From NCBI RefSeq assembly GCF_014195485.1, contig NZ_JACIBU010000001.1:2170001-2234000 (forward strand): a stretch of 64,000 nt of DNA, given 5' to 3'. The position numbers and the translations under genes are program-made. Source of the DNA: Modestobacter versicolor. Lineage in GTDB: Bacteria; Actinomycetota; Actinomycetes; Mycobacteriales; Geodermatophilaceae. Shown here in pieces: positions 25,902 to 36,608 of this stretch. The first letter of the stretch is position 1. Each line of letters starts with the position of its first letter. The notes under the pieces are model-generated. The model made no database searches. It was given only the letters and a program-made list of their open reading frames with translations, and had not been told where the DNA came from.

Positions 25902-26274
25902 CCGTCGGGGTGCCCAGCGCCCGGCCGACGGCGAACGCCGCCGCGACCACGCCGAGCAGCAGGAACCCCAGGTTCAGCGTCGAGGTGACGGCGTCGCCAC
26001 CGGGCAGCAGCAGGTCGCCCTCCGGACGGCGCATCGAGGCGGCCACCGCCACGACCACCCACACCACCGCGGGCAGCACGGCGACCGCCTTCGATCCGGA
26101 CAGCCGCCGGGCCCACTCGACGAGCAGCACGTTGCCGACGACGGCGGTTAGCAGCGAGACCGGCACCGGCACGCCGCCCACCCGCCAGGGCACCCAGAAC
26201 ACCTCGACCAGCGCCAGCCAGGCGGCCACCAGCACGGTGAGCACCGCCCAGCCGGCCAGCTGCAGCGCCCTCAC
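25858..26274 (-). CDS. four-span membrane protein downstream of mshB
   Basis: 138 residues, four hydrophobic spans and a Gly/Ser-rich tail. GTG 26274 overlaps the mshB stop (GTGA). A small integral membrane protein follows mshB in mycobacteria as well (Rv1171, recalled), so the pairing is conserved and a link with mycothiol synthesis or membrane placement is possible. No catalytic motif. The last 44 bases overlap the GNAT gene on the other strand. Confidence 0.78.
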   Translation of the reverse strand: MRALQLAGWAVLTVLVAAWLALVEVFWVPWRVGGVPVPVSLLTAVVGNVLLVEWARRLSGSKAVAVLPAVVWVVVAVAASMRRPEGDLLLPGGDAVTSTLNLGFLLLGVVAAAFAVGRALGTPTVRPADAGSGSGGAR

Positions 26275-27167
26275 CCGGGGAGCCCGGCGAACAGGTCGTC
26301 CTCCCAGCCCTGCGGCCCGGCTCCGGCCGGCCCCCGGGTGCCGCGCACCAGGCGGTAGTACTCGGTGCCCAGCACCTCCTGGCCCAGGTTGTTCGACAGC
26401 GCGAAGAACGGGCCGTCGACGGTCATCTGGGTGGGGTGGGCGCGCATCGCGGCGTCCTTGGCGGCGGCGTACGGCCGGCCGTCGACCTCGGTGGTGATCA
26501 CGTCGTCGGCGACGGCGAACGGGACGTCGTCCAGGTCGCCCAGCCCCTCGAACGGCGAGGCCTCGCCCAGCGCGGCCATCGCGTCGATGCCGGCCTGCAG
26601 GACCGACCGCGGCATCGCGCACCAGTAGACCTTCGCGACGTCCCAGGCGGCGCCGAGGTCGGGGCGGTGGCCGGGGTCGGCCGCGGCCTCGACGGCCGCC
26701 ATGGCGACCCGGTGCGCCTGGATGTGGTCCGGGTGGCCGTAGCCGCCGAACTCGTCGTAGGTGACCAGCACCTGCGGCCGCACCTCGCGGACGACGGCGA
26801 CCGCGTGCGCCACCGCCTCGGTGAGATCGGCCCGCCAGAAGGCACGCGGCTTGTCGTTGGCGGGGGTGTCCATCATCCCGGAGTCGCGATACCGGCCGGC
26901 CCCGCCGAGGAAGCGCCAGTCGGTGACCCCGAGGGCGCTCATCGCCGCGGCCAGCTCGCCGATCCGGTAGCCGCCGAGCTGGTCGGCCTGGTCGGCGGCG
27001 AGCTGGGCCAGCTCGGGCACCAGCACCTCGCCCTCCTCGCCCAGCGTGCAGGTGAGCAGGGTGACCGAGGCCCCCTCGGCGACGTAGCGGGCCATCGTGG
27101 CGCCGCAGTTGATCGTCTCGTCGTCGGGGTGGGCGTGCACCAGCAGCAGCCGTCGATCGGAGGTCAC
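26271..27167 (-). CDS. mshB: N-acetyl-1-D-myo-inositol-2-amino-2-deoxy-alpha-D-glucopyranoside deacetylase
   Basis: Second step of mycothiol synthesis: removes acetate from GlcNAc-inositol. 298 residues of the zinc LmbE/PIG-L fold: HAHPDDE at 11-17 (His13, Asp16 zinc ligands; Asp15 base), the second His motif [10 protein letters not shown] (near 140) and the MshB-specific [17 protein letters not shown] near 245. Mycothiol is the actinobacterial glutathione replacement. GTG start. Translationally coupled to a four-span membrane protein. Confidence 0.95.
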   Translation of the reverse strand: MTSDRRLLLVHAHPDDETINCGATMARYVAEGASVTLLTCTLGEEGEVLVPELAQLAADQADQLGGYRIGELAAAMSALGVTDWRFLGGAGRYRDSGMMDTPANDKPRAFWRADLTEAVAHAVAVVREVRPQVLVTYDEFGGYGHPDHIQAHRVAMAAVEAAADPGHRPDLGAAWDVAKVYWCAMPRSVLQAGIDAMAALGEASPFEGLGDLDDVPFAVADDVITTEVDGRPYAAAKDAAMRAHPTQMTVDGPFFALSNNLGQEVLGTEYYRLVRGTRGPAGAGPQGWEDDLFAGLPG

Positions 27168-27202
27168 CCGCAGATCTTCCCGGATCGCCGGAGACGCGGA
27201 AC

Positions 27203-27230
27203 GGGGGGTCGGCCCGTTGGCCGACCCCCC
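27203..27230 (-). terminator. terminator of the second oligopeptide operon
   Basis: 12-base-pair perfect stem (GGGGGGTCGGCC with its complement) around CGTT, 28 bases after the stop of the binding-protein gene and before mshB. Confidence 0.75.
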
Positions 27231-27257
27231 GCTCCGTGGACTGCTGGTGCTACCAGG

Positions 27258-28952
27258 TCACTCGGTGAAGCCGATGTCCTGGTACTTCACCGAGGCGAAC
27301 CCGAAGGCACCGAAGTTCGCCAGCTTCTCGTTCGCACCGATCAGGTCGGGGCGCTGGTAGAGGGTCAGCGAGTGCACCTCTTCCCAGATCAGGGCGTCGA
27401 TCTCGTTGGCGGTCTCGCGGGCCGCCTCCGGGTCGAGCTCCTGGTTGACCTGGGTGTACAGGTCGTCGATCTCCTGCGAGCCGATCCGGGCGTAGTTCTG
27501 CTGGATGTCCTCGCCCTGCGGCTGCTCGTAGATCGAGGACGTCGAGCTGATCGGGAACTGGGTGCCCAGCCACGCGAAGACGGTGAAGTCGAAGTCACCG
27601 GTGTTCACGTACTGCTCGAAGAAGTCGCCGGAGGGGACGGTCTCGATCTCGACCCGGGCGCCGACCTGCTCCAGCATGCCCTGGATCAGCTGCGACTCCT
27701 GGGCGCTGGAGGCCACACCCGACGGGATCACCATGCGGACGACCAGCTCCTGGCCGTCCTTGGTGCGCGTCGCGTCGCCCTCGCGGGTCCAGCCGGCCTC
27801 GTCGAGCTGCGCGTTCGCGCCCTCGACGTCGACGCTCTCCAGGTCACCGGCGTTGCTCTGGTAGCCCTCCTGGTTGGACATGAAGATGTGGTTGTCCAGC
27901 TTCTGGGCGTTGCCGCCCAGCGGGCCGAGCAGCGCGTCGGCGATGGCCTGCCGGTCGATCGCCTTGGCCAGCGCCTGGCGGACGTTGACGTCGGAGAGCA
28001 CCGGCGAGGTGCCGTTGATGGTGAGGTGCCGGAAGTTCGGCCCACCCGCACGGCGGATCTCCACGCCCGGGGTCGAGGACGCCCGCTGGTAGGTGTTCAC
28101 GTCCGAGGAGATGTCCACGAAGTCGATCTCACCGTTGGCCAGCGCGTCGGCCTGGGCGTCGATGCTGATGACCCGGTAGATGATCCGGTCCAGCAGCGGC
28201 GCGTCGCCCCACCAGTCGGGGTTCGGCTCGAGGGTGATGGTCTGCGCCGTCCGGTCGATGCCCTCGAGCTGGAACGGGCCGGCGGTGACCTGCGGCTGCT
28301 CGGTCCAGCCGGTGTTGAACACGTTCGGGTCGGAGTTCGTCGACGCCGGGTACAGCGGGCTGAACAGCGCCTGCCAGTCGGCGTACGGCTGCGCGAAGGT
28401 GACGACGGCCTGCTTCTCGTCCTCGCCCTGCTCGACGGAGGCGATCTCCTCGTAACCGGTGGTCGAGGAGACGTTGTACTCGGTGTTGCTGCCGTTGAGC
28501 GCCTGCCACTGGGCGGCCATGTCCGCCACGGTGATCGGCGTCCCGTCGGACCAGGTGGCGTCCGGGTTGATCGTGTAGGTGATCGTCTGCGGGTCCTCGG
28601 ACGTCAGCTCGATGCTGGTGAAGTAGTCCTCGTTCACCGTGGGGCTGGCGTCGGCGGCGAAGTCGTACGCCGCGGGCATCAGGGCCTCGATGACGTCGGC
28701 GTTGTCGGCCAGCGTGCCGTCGAGCTGGTGGTAGTTGAAGTTCGGCGGCAGCTCGCTCAGCGCCCAGCGGAGGTCGCCGCCCGGGGTCAGCTCGTCGCGG
28801 TCGACGGGGTTGAGGTCGTTCTCGGTGGCCGACTGCGGCTCACCACCACCCGAGCCGCCACCGGAGTCCGAGTTGCCACCACCGCAGCCGGACACGACGA
28901 GGGCGACTGCGGTGACTGCGGCAGCCGCGCTCAGTGAGCGAAGTCGTCTCAA
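27258..28952 (-). CDS. oligopeptide ABC transporter substrate-binding lipoprotein (system 2)
   Basis: 564 residues from a TTG at 28952, preceded by GGAGTGAACCC. A GTG at 28988 would add 12 residues but lacks a ribosome site. The signal peptide RRLRSLSAAAAVTAVALVVSGC ends in a lipobox with Cys at about 23, then a Gly/Ser linker. The mature part is a family 5 (OppA/DppA) binding protein: TYTINPDATWSDGTPIT, DVNVRQALAKAIDRQAI and the late NYARIGSQEIDDLY. It captures peptides outside the cell. Last gene of its transporter set, 145 bases after oppDF, with a possible promoter of its own. Confidence 0.92.
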   Translation of the reverse strand: MRRLRSLSAAAAVTAVALVVSGCGGGNSDSGGGSGGGEPQSATENDLNPVDRDELTPGGDLRWALSELPPNFNYHQLDGTLADNADVIEALMPAAYDFAADASPTVNEDYFTSIELTSEDPQTITYTINPDATWSDGTPITVADMAAQWQALNGSNTEYNVSSTTGYEEIASVEQGEDEKQAVVTFAQPYADWQALFSPLYPASTNSDPNVFNTGWTEQPQVTAGPFQLEGIDRTAQTITLEPNPDWWGDAPLLDRIIYRVISIDAQADALANGEIDFVDISSDVNTYQRASSTPGVEIRRAGGPNFRHLTINGTSPVLSDVNVRQALAKAIDRQAIADALLGPLGGNAQKLDNHIFMSNQEGYQSNAGDLESVDVEGANAQLDEAGWTREGDATRTKDGQELVVRMVIPSGVASSAQESQLIQGMLEQVGARVEIETVPSGDFFEQYVNTGDFDFTVFAWLGTQFPISSTSSIYEQPQGEDIQQNYARIGSQEIDDLYTQVNQELDPEAARETANEIDALIWEEVHSLTLYQRPDLIGANEKLANFGAFGFASVKYQDIGFTE

Positions 28953-29025
28953 GGGTTCACTCCGTAGGGGTGTAGGGCGGCCGCTCACCGGTCAGCGAAC
29001 GGTCCGTGTCCCAGGGATGTACGTG

Positions 29026-29031
29026 AGGTTA
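29026..29031 (-). promoter_or_regulatory. possible -10 for the binding-protein gene of system 2
   Basis: Minus-strand TAACCT within GCATAACCT, about 75 bases upstream of the TTG start. No convincing -35. It would give the binding protein extra transcription. Confidence 0.28.
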
Positions 29032-29097
29032 TGCAGCACGGCTAAAGATCGGATCACGCGCGGGTAACGATCGGCCACCGTCCGCAACCCCCTCTGG

Positions 29098-31209
29098 TCA
29101 GGAGGGGACGACGTGCCGTTCCTGGGCCCAGTGGCAGGCCGCCTGCAGCCCCGGGACGTGCTCCTCGAGCCGCGGGTCCAGGTCGATGCACTTCTGCTGC
29201 CGCGCCGGGTCGAGCTCGGCGAACAGCGGGCACCGCGACCGGAAGTGGCAGCCCGAGGGCAGGTTGGCCGGGTCGGGCAGGTCGCCGCGGACCAGGATCC
29301 GCTGGCGCTGCCGCTCGGCCACCGGGTCCGGGATCGGCACGGCCGACAGCAGCGCCTGGGTGTAGGGGTGCGTCGGGCGCTCGAAGACGTCGTCGGCCTC
29401 CCCCACCTCGACCAGCCGGCCCAGGTACATGACCGCCACCCGGTCGGCGATGTGCCGGACCACCGACAGGTCGTGCGCCACGAAGAGGTACGCCAGGCCC
29501 AGCCGGACCTTCAGCTCCTCCAGCAGGTTCAGCACGCCGGCCTGGATGGAGACGTCCAGCGCGGAGACCGGCTCGTCGAGCACCAGCAGCTTCGGCTCCA
29601 GGGCGAGCGCCCGGGCGATGCCGATCCGCTGGCGCTGACCGCCGGAGAAGTCCGCCGGGTAGCGGTTGGCGTGCTCGGGCGCGAGGCCGACCAGCTCCAG
29701 CAGCTCGCTGACCCGGTCCCGGCGCGCCTGCTCCTCGACCCCGAAGGCCCGCAGCGGCTCGTCGATGATGTCGCCGACGGGCAGCCGGGGGTCCAGCGAG
29801 GACAGCGGGTCCTGGAAGACCACCTGGATGTCGCGGCGGAGCTCCTTGCGCTGCTTGCGCCCCAGCGAGCCGACGTCCTTGCCGTGCACGGTGATCGAGC
29901 CCTCGGCCGGCGCCTCCAGGCTGAGCACCTGCATGATCGTCGTCGTCTTGCCCGAGCCGGACTCCCCGACCAGGCCCAGCGCCTCGCCCTCGCGGATGTC
30001 GAAGGTGACGCCGTCGACCGCGCTGACCGACCCGATCTTGCGCCGCATCACCACGCCCTTGGTGATGTCGAAGCGCTTGGTGAGGTCGCGGACCTCCAGC
30101 ACGACCGGCCGGTCGGTGCGCTGCCGCACCGACCGCGCCTCGGGGAGCTGCGGGACCGGGAACACCGGGACGCCGTCGATCAGCCCGTGGTCGATCTCGG
30201 CGGCCCGGTGGCAGGCGGCCGCCGAGCCGCTGGCGGTCGGGATCAGCTCCGGCTCGATCTCCCGGCAGACCGGCAGGACGACGGGGCAGCGGCTGCTGAA
30301 CGGGCAGCCCGGCGGGAGCTTGCTGACGTTGGGCGGCGAGCCCTCGATCGGGGTCAGCGCCTGGCCGGGCCGGTCCAGCCGCGGCACGGAGCCGAGCAGG
30401 CCGATCGTGTAGGGCATCCGCGGGTCGGCGTAGACCGGGCCGACCGCGCCGCGCTCGACCGCCTTGCCCGCGTACATGACGACGACCCGGTCGGCGATCC
30501 CGGCGACCACGCCGAGGTCGTGGGTGATCATCACCGTCGCGGCGTTGGTCAGCTGCCGCGCGGTCTCCAGCAGCTCGAGGACCTGGGCCTGGATGGTGAC
30601 GTCCAGGGCGGTCGTCGGCTCGTCGGCGATGAGCACGTCGGGGTCGTTGGCGATCGCCATCGCGATCATCACCCGCTGGCGCATGCCACCGGAGAACTCG
30701 TGCGGGAACGCCTTGGCCCGCTGGGTGGCGTTGGGGATGCCGACGGCGTCCAGCAGCTCGACGGCGCGCGCACCGGCCGGCCCGGCCGCGAGGCCCTGGT
30801 GGATGCGGATGGTCTCGGCGATCTGGTCCCCGACGGTGTAGACGGGGGTCAGCGCGGACAGCGGATCCTGGAAGACCATCGCGATCTTGTTGCCGCGGAT
30901 CCTCGCCAGCTCCCGGTCGGAGCGGCCCAGCAGCTCCTCGCCGTGCAGCCGCACGCTGCCGGTGACCCGCGCGGAGTCCGGCAGCAGGCCCATGACCGCC
31001 AGCGAGGAGACCGACTTGCCCGAGCCGGACTCGCCCACGATGCCCAGCACCTCGCCGGGGGCGAGGTCGTAGCTCACGCCGCGCACGGCCGGGACCGGGC
31101 CGTCCTCCCCGCCGGGGAAGACGACCGTCAGGTCGCGCACCGACAGCAGCGGTGCGGTGGGGTTCGCCGGGCGGCTGCCGGCGGTGGTGGAGATGTCGAA
31201 CGAGCTCAC
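29098..31209 (-). CDS. fused oligopeptide ABC transporter ATPase (OppD-OppF)
   Basis: 703 residues with two complete ATPase halves. N-half: GESGSGKS near 48, [19 protein letters not shown], and the OppD/F Cys motif CPFSSRCP near 300. C-half from about 365: [33 protein letters not shown] and CHFRSRCPLF. Both halves keep all Walker and signature residues, so both sites should hydrolyse ATP. The Cys motifs may bind an Fe-S cluster as in some Dpp/Opp ATPases. The GTG at 31209 overlaps the upstream permease stop. System 1 has the same functions on two genes. Confidence 0.93.
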   Translation of the reverse strand: MSSFDISTTAGSRPANPTAPLLSVRDLTVVFPGGEDGPVPAVRGVSYDLAPGEVLGIVGESGSGKSVSSLAVMGLLPDSARVTGSVRLHGEELLGRSDRELARIRGNKIAMVFQDPLSALTPVYTVGDQIAETIRIHQGLAAGPAGARAVELLDAVGIPNATQRAKAFPHEFSGGMRQRVMIAMAIANDPDVLIADEPTTALDVTIQAQVLELLETARQLTNAATVMITHDLGVVAGIADRVVVMYAGKAVERGAVGPVYADPRMPYTIGLLGSVPRLDRPGQALTPIEGSPPNVSKLPPGCPFSSRCPVVLPVCREIEPELIPTASGSAAACHRAAEIDHGLIDGVPVFPVPQLPEARSVRQRTDRPVVLEVRDLTKRFDITKGVVMRRKIGSVSAVDGVTFDIREGEALGLVGESGSGKTTTIMQVLSLEAPAEGSITVHGKDVGSLGRKQRKELRRDIQVVFQDPLSSLDPRLPVGDIIDEPLRAFGVEEQARRDRVSELLELVGLAPEHANRYPADFSGGQRQRIGIARALALEPKLLVLDEPVSALDVSIQAGVLNLLEELKVRLGLAYLFVAHDLSVVRHIADRVAVMYLGRLVEVGEADDVFERPTHPYTQALLSAVPIPDPVAERQRQRILVRGDLPDPANLPSGCHFRSRCPLFAELDPARQQKCIDLDPRLEEHVPGLQAACHWAQERHVVPS

Positions 31210-32168
31210 TTGCTGCTCCCTGCCCGGCTGGAAGAGGGGTCGAGGGCGTCCCGCAGCCCGTCACCGACCACGCTGACCGCCAGGGTCGTCGCGACCAGCA
31301 GGCCACCGGCGAACATGAACAGCCACGGGAAGGTGAAGGCCGAGGCGGTGCCCGCGGCGATGAGGTTGCCCAGCGAGACGTCCGGCGGCTGGATGCCGAA
31401 GCCGAAGTAGGACAGCCCCGACTCGGCGATGATCGCGCTGGCCACGGCGATGGTCGCGTCGATGATCAGCAGCGAGGACATGTTCGGGATCAGGTGCCGG
31501 AAGATGATGCCGGCCGAGGAGACCCCGGAGAACTTGGCCGCCAGGACGAACTCGCGCTCCTTCAGGCTCAGCGTCATGCCGCGGATGATCCGGGCGGTGA
31601 TCATCCAGGCGAAGACGGCGATGAGGAAGACCAGCACGATCCAGCCGGCGTCGCGGAAGGCCGGGCTGATGATCGCCACGATGAGGAACGACGGGATGAC
31701 CAGCAGCAGGTCGACCATCCACATCAGCACCCGGTCGACCCACCCGCCGAAGTAGCCGGCGCAGGCGCCGACGACGGCGGCCAGGCCGGTGGAGATCAGC
31801 GCGACCAGCAGGCCGATCAGCAGCGACTTCTGCAGCCCGCGCATGGTCTGGGCGAACACGTCCTGGCCGATCTGGGTGGTGCCGAACCAGTGGCTGCCCG
31901 AGGGCGGCTGGAGGAACGCCGAGTAGTCCTGGTCGGTGTAGGTCCACCCGGTGATCGCCTTGTAGACGACCGGGCCGAGGAAGGCCAGCAGGAACATCAG
32001 CACCAGCACGGTGAGCCCGGCCATCGCGGCCTTGTTCCGGCGCACCCGGCGCAGCACCAGGCTGCGGCGGCCGCGCACCACGACGGCGCTGGGCGCCTTC
32101 TGCCCGGGCTCGCCGGAGACGGCGACGTCGTCGGCGACGACGAGCGGGTCGGCAGGGAGAGATGACAT
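31206..32168 (-). CDS. oligopeptide ABC transporter permease (OppC type, system 2)
   Basis: 320 residues, six spans, with the OppC N-terminal extension (residues 1-45) and DPSGSHWFGTT-like entry (PPSGSHWFGTTQIGQDVF). The ATPase-coupling EAA loop is REFVLAAKFSGVSSAGIIFRHLIPN near 205. ATG start 14 bases after the OppB-type stop; its own stop overlaps the oppDF GTG. Confidence 0.92.
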   Translation of the reverse strand: MSSLPADPLVVADDVAVSGEPGQKAPSAVVVRGRRSLVLRRVRRNKAAMAGLTVLVLMFLLAFLGPVVYKAITGWTYTDQDYSAFLQPPSGSHWFGTTQIGQDVFAQTMRGLQKSLLIGLLVALISTGLAAVVGACAGYFGGWVDRVLMWMVDLLLVIPSFLIVAIISPAFRDAGWIVLVFLIAVFAWMITARIIRGMTLSLKEREFVLAAKFSGVSSAGIIFRHLIPNMSSLLIIDATIAVASAIIAESGLSYFGFGIQPPDVSLGNLIAAGTASAFTFPWLFMFAGGLLVATTLAVSVVGDGLRDALDPSSSRAGSSK

Positions 32169-32182
32169 CTGGACCCCTCGCG

Positions 32183-33166
32183 TCAGACCCGCACGCGCGG
32201 GTCGAGGACGGCGTAGATGACGTCGGACAGGAAGCCGGAGATCAGGATGAACACGGCGGTGAACAACGTGACGGTGGCGACCACGTTGATGTCGTTGCGG
32301 GTGATCGAGTCGACGACCCACTCGCCCATGCCGTGCCAGCCGAAGATCTTCTCGGTGAAGGTGGCGCCGACGGCCAGGGTCCCGAAGGAGTAGGCCAGCA
32401 GCGTCGCCATCGGGATGAGCGCCGTCCGGAGCCCGTGCTTGTACAGCGCCTTGCGCCGGGTGAGCCCCTTGGCCTCCGCCGTCCGCAGGAAGTCGCTGTT
32501 CATCACGTCGAGCATCGCGTTGCGCTGGTAGCGGGAGAAGAAGGCGATCTGGCCCAGCGCGATCGACAGGGTGGGCAGGATCAGGTGCCCGATCTGGTCG
32601 GTGAGGTGGCCGAAGAAGCCGGCCTCCAGCCCCGGTGTCTCGTAGCCGGTGTAGTACAGCAGCGTCGAGCCGGCGGCGTTGTTCACCGACAGGGCGCCGT
32701 ACTTCAGCAGCACGGCGGTGAAGAAGACCGGCGTCGCGATGAAGAAGAAGGCGTAGGCGGTGATCAGCCGGTCGGTGGGCCGGTACTTCTTGATCGCGCT
32801 CACCACCCCGGCCAGCACGCCGACGACCGCGCCGATGATCGACCCGACGATCAGCAGCCGCAGGCTGACCAGCGCCCGCGAGCCGAGCTCGTCGTTGATG
32901 TCACCGCCGGTGACGGTCTGGCCGAAGTCACCGTGCAGCAGCACCCCGCCGATCCAGTCGGCGTACCGGCCCAGCAGCGGGTCCTGGTCGTTGATGCCGT
33001 ACTCGGTGAGCTGCTGGTCCACCACCGCGGCCGGCGGAGGGGGGTTGCGCCCCTCGTAGGCCGACCGCGGGTTGAGCACGAGCGACGCGACGATGTAGGC
33101 CAGGGTCGTCGCGACGACGACCAGCACCAGGTAGTTGGCCAGGCGCTTCAGCAGGAAACGACCCAC
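32183..33166 (-). CDS. oligopeptide ABC transporter permease (OppB type, system 2)
   Basis: 327 residues, six spans. It begins VGRFLLKRLANYLVLVVVATTLAY, the standard OppB first helix, with the large external loop carrying DPLLGRYADWIGGVLLHGDFG (near 80) and an EAA loop SDFLRTAEAKGLTRRKALYKHGLR. GTG start after AGAGGTGG. First gene of system 2, 89 bases after the system 1 OppF gene with no hairpin between, so systems 1 and 2 may share a transcript. Confidence 0.92.
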   Translation of the reverse strand: MGRFLLKRLANYLVLVVVATTLAYIVASLVLNPRSAYEGRNPPPPAAVVDQQLTEYGINDQDPLLGRYADWIGGVLLHGDFGQTVTGGDINDELGSRALVSLRLLIVGSIIGAVVGVLAGVVSAIKKYRPTDRLITAYAFFFIATPVFFTAVLLKYGALSVNNAAGSTLLYYTGYETPGLEAGFFGHLTDQIGHLILPTLSIALGQIAFFSRYQRNAMLDVMNSDFLRTAEAKGLTRRKALYKHGLRTALIPMATLLAYSFGTLAVGATFTEKIFGWHGMGEWVVDSITRNDINVVATVTLFTAVFILISGFLSDVIYAVLDPRVRV

Positions 33167-33255
33167 GGTGGTCCACCTCTGCTCGGTGTCGGGACGGCAT
33201 GCTGACGCCGGAGCGAGCGGGGCCGTACGGGTGGTGGTGCGAGGGCGGGCCGGTC

Positions 33256-34317
33256 TCAGAGGACCGGCATCGCCTCCGCGTAGTGGCAGGCGTTGAGGTG
33301 CCCGGCTCCGCGGTCGGCGAGGACCGGGTCGTCGGTCATGCACTTCTCCCGCTGCCCGTCGGTGAGGACGTTGGCGAACTTCTGGCAGCGTGTGCGGAAC
33401 CGGCAGCCCGAGGGCGGGTTCGCGGGGCTGGGCACGTCTCCGGAGATGATGATGCGCTGCCTCGCGCGCTCGCGCCGCGGGTCCGGGAGTGGGATGGCCG
33501 ACAGCAGCGCCTGGGTGTACGGGTGCGCCGGGCGGTCGAACAGCTCGTCGCGCTCGGCGATCTCGATGATCCGGCCCAGGTACATGACCGCGACCCGGTC
33601 GGAGATGTGCCGGACGACCGACAGGTCGTGGGCGATGAACAGGTAGCTCAGGCCGAGGGAGTTCTTCAGGTCCTCGAGCAGGTTGATGACGCCGGCCTGG
33701 ATCGACACGTCCAGCGCGGACACCGGCTCGTCGAGCACCAGCACCTTGGGCTGCAGGGCCAGCGCGCGGGCGATGCCGATGCGCTGCCGCTGCCCGCCGG
33801 AGAACTCGGCCGGGTAGCGGTTGGTGTGCTCGGGGTTGAGCCCGACGGTCTCGACCAGCTCGCGGACCCGGGCGCGCAGCTCCTCGTTGTCCTTCGTCAG
33901 CCCGTGGATCACCAGCGGCTCGGCGACGATGTCGAACACCGGCAGCCGCGGGTTGAGCGAGGCGTAGGGGTCCTGGAAGACCAGCTGGATGTCCCGGCGC
34001 AGCGGGCGCATCTGCTTGCGGTTGAGCCCGACGATCTCCCGGCCCTGGAAGACGACCGACCCGCCGGTGGCCGGCTGCAGGTTGAGGATCGCCCGGCCGG
34101 TCGTGGACTTGCCGCAGCCGGACTCGCCGACCAGCCCGAGCACCTCGCCCGGGTAGAGGTCCAGGTCCACCCCGTCGACCGCCCGGACGGCGCCGACGGT
34201 CCGCTTGACCAGCCCCCCGCCCTTGATAGGGAAGTGCTTCTCCAGACCGCGGACGCTCAGGATCGGCTCGCCGCGCTGCGCGGCGCCGCCGGTGCGCTCG
34301 GTGGTGGGAGCGCTCAT
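33256..34317 (-). CDS. oligopeptide ABC transporter ATPase (OppF type, system 1)
   Basis: 353 residues. GESGCGKST near 55, [29 protein letters not shown], followed by the oligo_HPY tail with [10 protein letters not shown] near 310. The ATG overlaps the OppD stop (ATGA), consistent with a D-F heterodimer. Confidence 0.93.
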   Translation of the reverse strand: MSAPTTERTGGAAQRGEPILSVRGLEKHFPIKGGGLVKRTVGAVRAVDGVDLDLYPGEVLGLVGESGCGKSTTGRAILNLQPATGGSVVFQGREIVGLNRKQMRPLRRDIQLVFQDPYASLNPRLPVFDIVAEPLVIHGLTKDNEELRARVRELVETVGLNPEHTNRYPAEFSGGQRQRIGIARALALQPKVLVLDEPVSALDVSIQAGVINLLEDLKNSLGLSYLFIAHDLSVVRHISDRVAVMYLGRIIEIAERDELFDRPAHPYTQALLSAIPLPDPRRERARQRIIISGDVPSPANPPSGCRFRTRCQKFANVLTDGQREKCMTDDPVLADRGAGHLNACHYAEAMPVL

Positions 34318-35594
34318 GCCCGGTCTCCGTCCGTGGGGTCGCGATGGGTGCTGAGGATGCTGCCGGTGTCGCGCTGGGCACCGGTGACCGGCTCGGTCTG
34401 GTCCGGCGGCGGGGCGTCGGCGGCGGTGGCGTCACCGGCGCCCTCGCCCAGCGCCAGGTCGGCCGGGAGGGCCTCCCCGGCCAGCACGGCGTCGGTCGCG
34501 GTCTCGCTGAACACCTCGGCCGCGTGCCCGTGGGCCCGCTCGACCTGCTCGGTGCGGATGCACGCGGCGTCGTGGCCGGGCCCGACCGTGAACAGCGGCG
34601 GCTCGGCCGCGTCGCACTCGGCGATGTGCAGCGGGCAGCGTGGCGCGAACGGGCAGCCCGGCGGCATGTTGACCAGCGAGGGCGGCGAGCCGGTGATGGG
34701 GGTGAGCCGCTCGCGGGTCGGGGCGTCCAGCCGCGGCAGCGAGCCGAGCAGGCCGAGCGTGTAGGGCATCCGCGGCTCGTAGTAGATGTCCTCGACGCTG
34801 CCGATCTCCACCGGCCGGCCGGCGTACATGACCAGCACCCGGTCGGCGATGCCGGCGACGACGCCGAGGTCGTGGGTGATCATCACCATCGCGGCGCCGG
34901 TCTCGGACAGCGCCGTCTGCAGCACCTCGAGGATCTGCGCCTGCACGGTGACGTCGAGGGCGGTCGTCGGCTCGTCGGCGATGATCACCTCGGGCTGGTT
35001 GGCCATCGCGATGGCGATGACGACGCGCTGCCGCATGCCGCCGGAGAACTCGTGCGGGTAGGAGTGCACCCGCTCGACGGCGTTCGGGATGCCGACCAGC
35101 TCCAGCAGCTCGACCGCGCGGGCCTCGGCGGCCTTGGACGACAGCTGCTTGTCGTGGATGCGCAGCGTCTCCTCGATCTGCGCGCCGACCTTGTAGACGG
35201 GGTCCAGCGAGGTCATCGGGTCCTGGAAGATCATCGACACGCCCTTGCCGCGGATCCGCGACATGCTGCGGTCGTTCTGCCCGAGCAGCTCCTGGCCGCG
35301 GTACTTGACCGAGCCGGTGACCCGGGCGTTGCTGGGCAGCAGGCCCATCACGGCCAGCGAGGTGACCGACTTGCCGGAACCGGACTCGCCGACGATGCCG
35401 AGCACCTCGCCCGAGCGCAGCGTGTAGTCGACGCCGCGGACGGCGTGCACCAGCCCGTCCTCGGTCGGGAAGCGGACGTTGAGGTCGGTGACCTGCAGCA
35501 GCGGCGCCGAGGCGTCGAAGCCGGGGAGGCTCTGCGTGCGGCCCCGGCTCAGCGTGCCGGAGGAGGACACGGCGGTGGCGCCGTTCGTGGACAT
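34314..35594 (-). CDS. oligopeptide ABC transporter ATPase (OppD type, system 1)
   Basis: 426 residues. [34 protein letters not shown] and the Cys motif CPFAPRCP are all present. It is roughly 90 residues longer than usual: after the oligo_HPY domain there is an acidic, Ala/Pro-rich tail with no motif, and residues 1-30 are also extra. ATG 35594 follows GAGAGGCAACGTC, 11 bases after the OppC stop. Confidence 0.93.
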   Translation of the reverse strand: MSTNGATAVSSSGTLSRGRTQSLPGFDASAPLLQVTDLNVRFPTEDGLVHAVRGVDYTLRSGEVLGIVGESGSGKSVTSLAVMGLLPSNARVTGSVKYRGQELLGQNDRSMSRIRGKGVSMIFQDPMTSLDPVYKVGAQIEETLRIHDKQLSSKAAEARAVELLELVGIPNAVERVHSYPHEFSGGMRQRVVIAIAMANQPEVIIADEPTTALDVTVQAQILEVLQTALSETGAAMVMITHDLGVVAGIADRVLVMYAGRPVEIGSVEDIYYEPRMPYTLGLLGSLPRLDAPTRERLTPITGSPPSLVNMPPGCPFAPRCPLHIAECDAAEPPLFTVGPGHDAACIRTEQVERAHGHAAEVFSETATDAVLAGEALPADLALGEGAGDATAADAPPPDQTEPVTGAQRDTGSILSTHRDPTDGDRA

Positions 35595-35605
35595 GACGTT
35601 GCCTC

Positions 35606-36574
35606 TCAGGCCCGCACGCGGCGGTTGCTCGGGTCGAACGCATCGCGGATCCCGTCGCCGATCAGGTTGATCGACAGCACGATGACCAGCAGGACGATGC
35701 CGGGGAAGTAGAAGAGCCAGGGGCGGGTGCTCGCGGCCTGGACGCCGTCGGAGACCAGCCGGCCCAGCGAGGTCTCGTTGGTGCCGTTGACGCCGAAGCC
35801 CAGGTAGGTCAGCGAGGCCTCGAGGATGATCGCGTTGGCCGCGGCCAGCGTCGTCCAGACGATGAGCGAGCCCAGGGCGTTCGGGATCAGGTGCTTGAAG
35901 ATGATCCGCGAGTTCGAGGCACCCAGCGAGTGCGCCGCCTCCACGTACTCCTTCTCGCGCAGCGACAGGAACTGGCTGCGCACGATCCGCGCCAGGTCCA
36001 GCCAGCCGAACAGGCCCAGGATGATGCCGACGCCCAGCGGGGTGCGGGAGCCGGGGAAGTTGCTGGCCACGACGATCAGCACGACCAGCAGCGGCACGGT
36101 CAGGATGAGGTCGACCAGGCGCATCAGCACGCTGTCGACCCACTTGCCGAAGTAGCCGGCCAGCGCGCCGACCAGCAGGCCCAGCGGCAGGGCGATGGCG
36201 ATGAACAGCGCCACGATGAACAGCGACCGCTGGACGCCGGACATCAGCCCGGCCAGCAGGTCGCGGCCGATCGCGTCGCTGCCCAGCAGGTAGCCCTGGT
36301 TGCCCGGGGACACCGACTGCGCGCTGGAGTCCAGGTCGGAGTAGCTCTTGCCGTCCAGCAGCGGGCCGATGAAGCCGAAGACCAGCAGCGCGACGAAGAT
36401 GACCAGGCCGGTCATCCCGACCTTGTTGTGCAGGAAGCGCCGGACGATCTGCTGCCGCTGGCTGCGGGCCTTGACGGTGAACTCGCGCTCGACGCCGCCG
36501 CTGCCCTGAGGGGTGCCCGGCACGGCCGGCTGGACCCCGCCGGCGGTGCCGGTGGTCGCCTGGGTGGTGGCCAT
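35606..36574 (-). CDS. oligopeptide ABC transporter permease (OppC type, system 1)
   Basis: 322 residues, six spans. A polar N-terminus (about 45 residues) precedes [23 protein letters not shown]; then [17 protein letters not shown] and the EAA loop [25 protein letters not shown]. Lies 34 bases after the OppB-type gene and 11 before OppD. Confidence 0.92.
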   Translation of the reverse strand: MATTQATTGTAGGVQPAVPGTPQGSGGVEREFTVKARSQRQQIVRRFLHNKVGMTGLVIFVALLVFGFIGPLLDGKSYSDLDSSAQSVSPGNQGYLLGSDAIGRDLLAGLMSGVQRSLFIVALFIAIALPLGLLVGALAGYFGKWVDSVLMRLVDLILTVPLLVVLIVVASNFPGSRTPLGVGIILGLFGWLDLARIVRSQFLSLREKEYVEAAHSLGASNSRIIFKHLIPNALGSLIVWTTLAAANAIILEASLTYLGFGVNGTNETSLGRLVSDGVQAASTRPWLFYFPGIVLLVIVLSINLIGDGIRDAFDPSNRRVRA

Positions 36575-36608
36575 GGTGGTGGTCCTTCTCTCTACGGGGA
36601 GCGGCCGC

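Noticed and set aside
26436..28937. An 833-codon plus-strand frame across mshB and binding protein 2
   Set aside because: Antisense to two confident genes and without recognisable domains.
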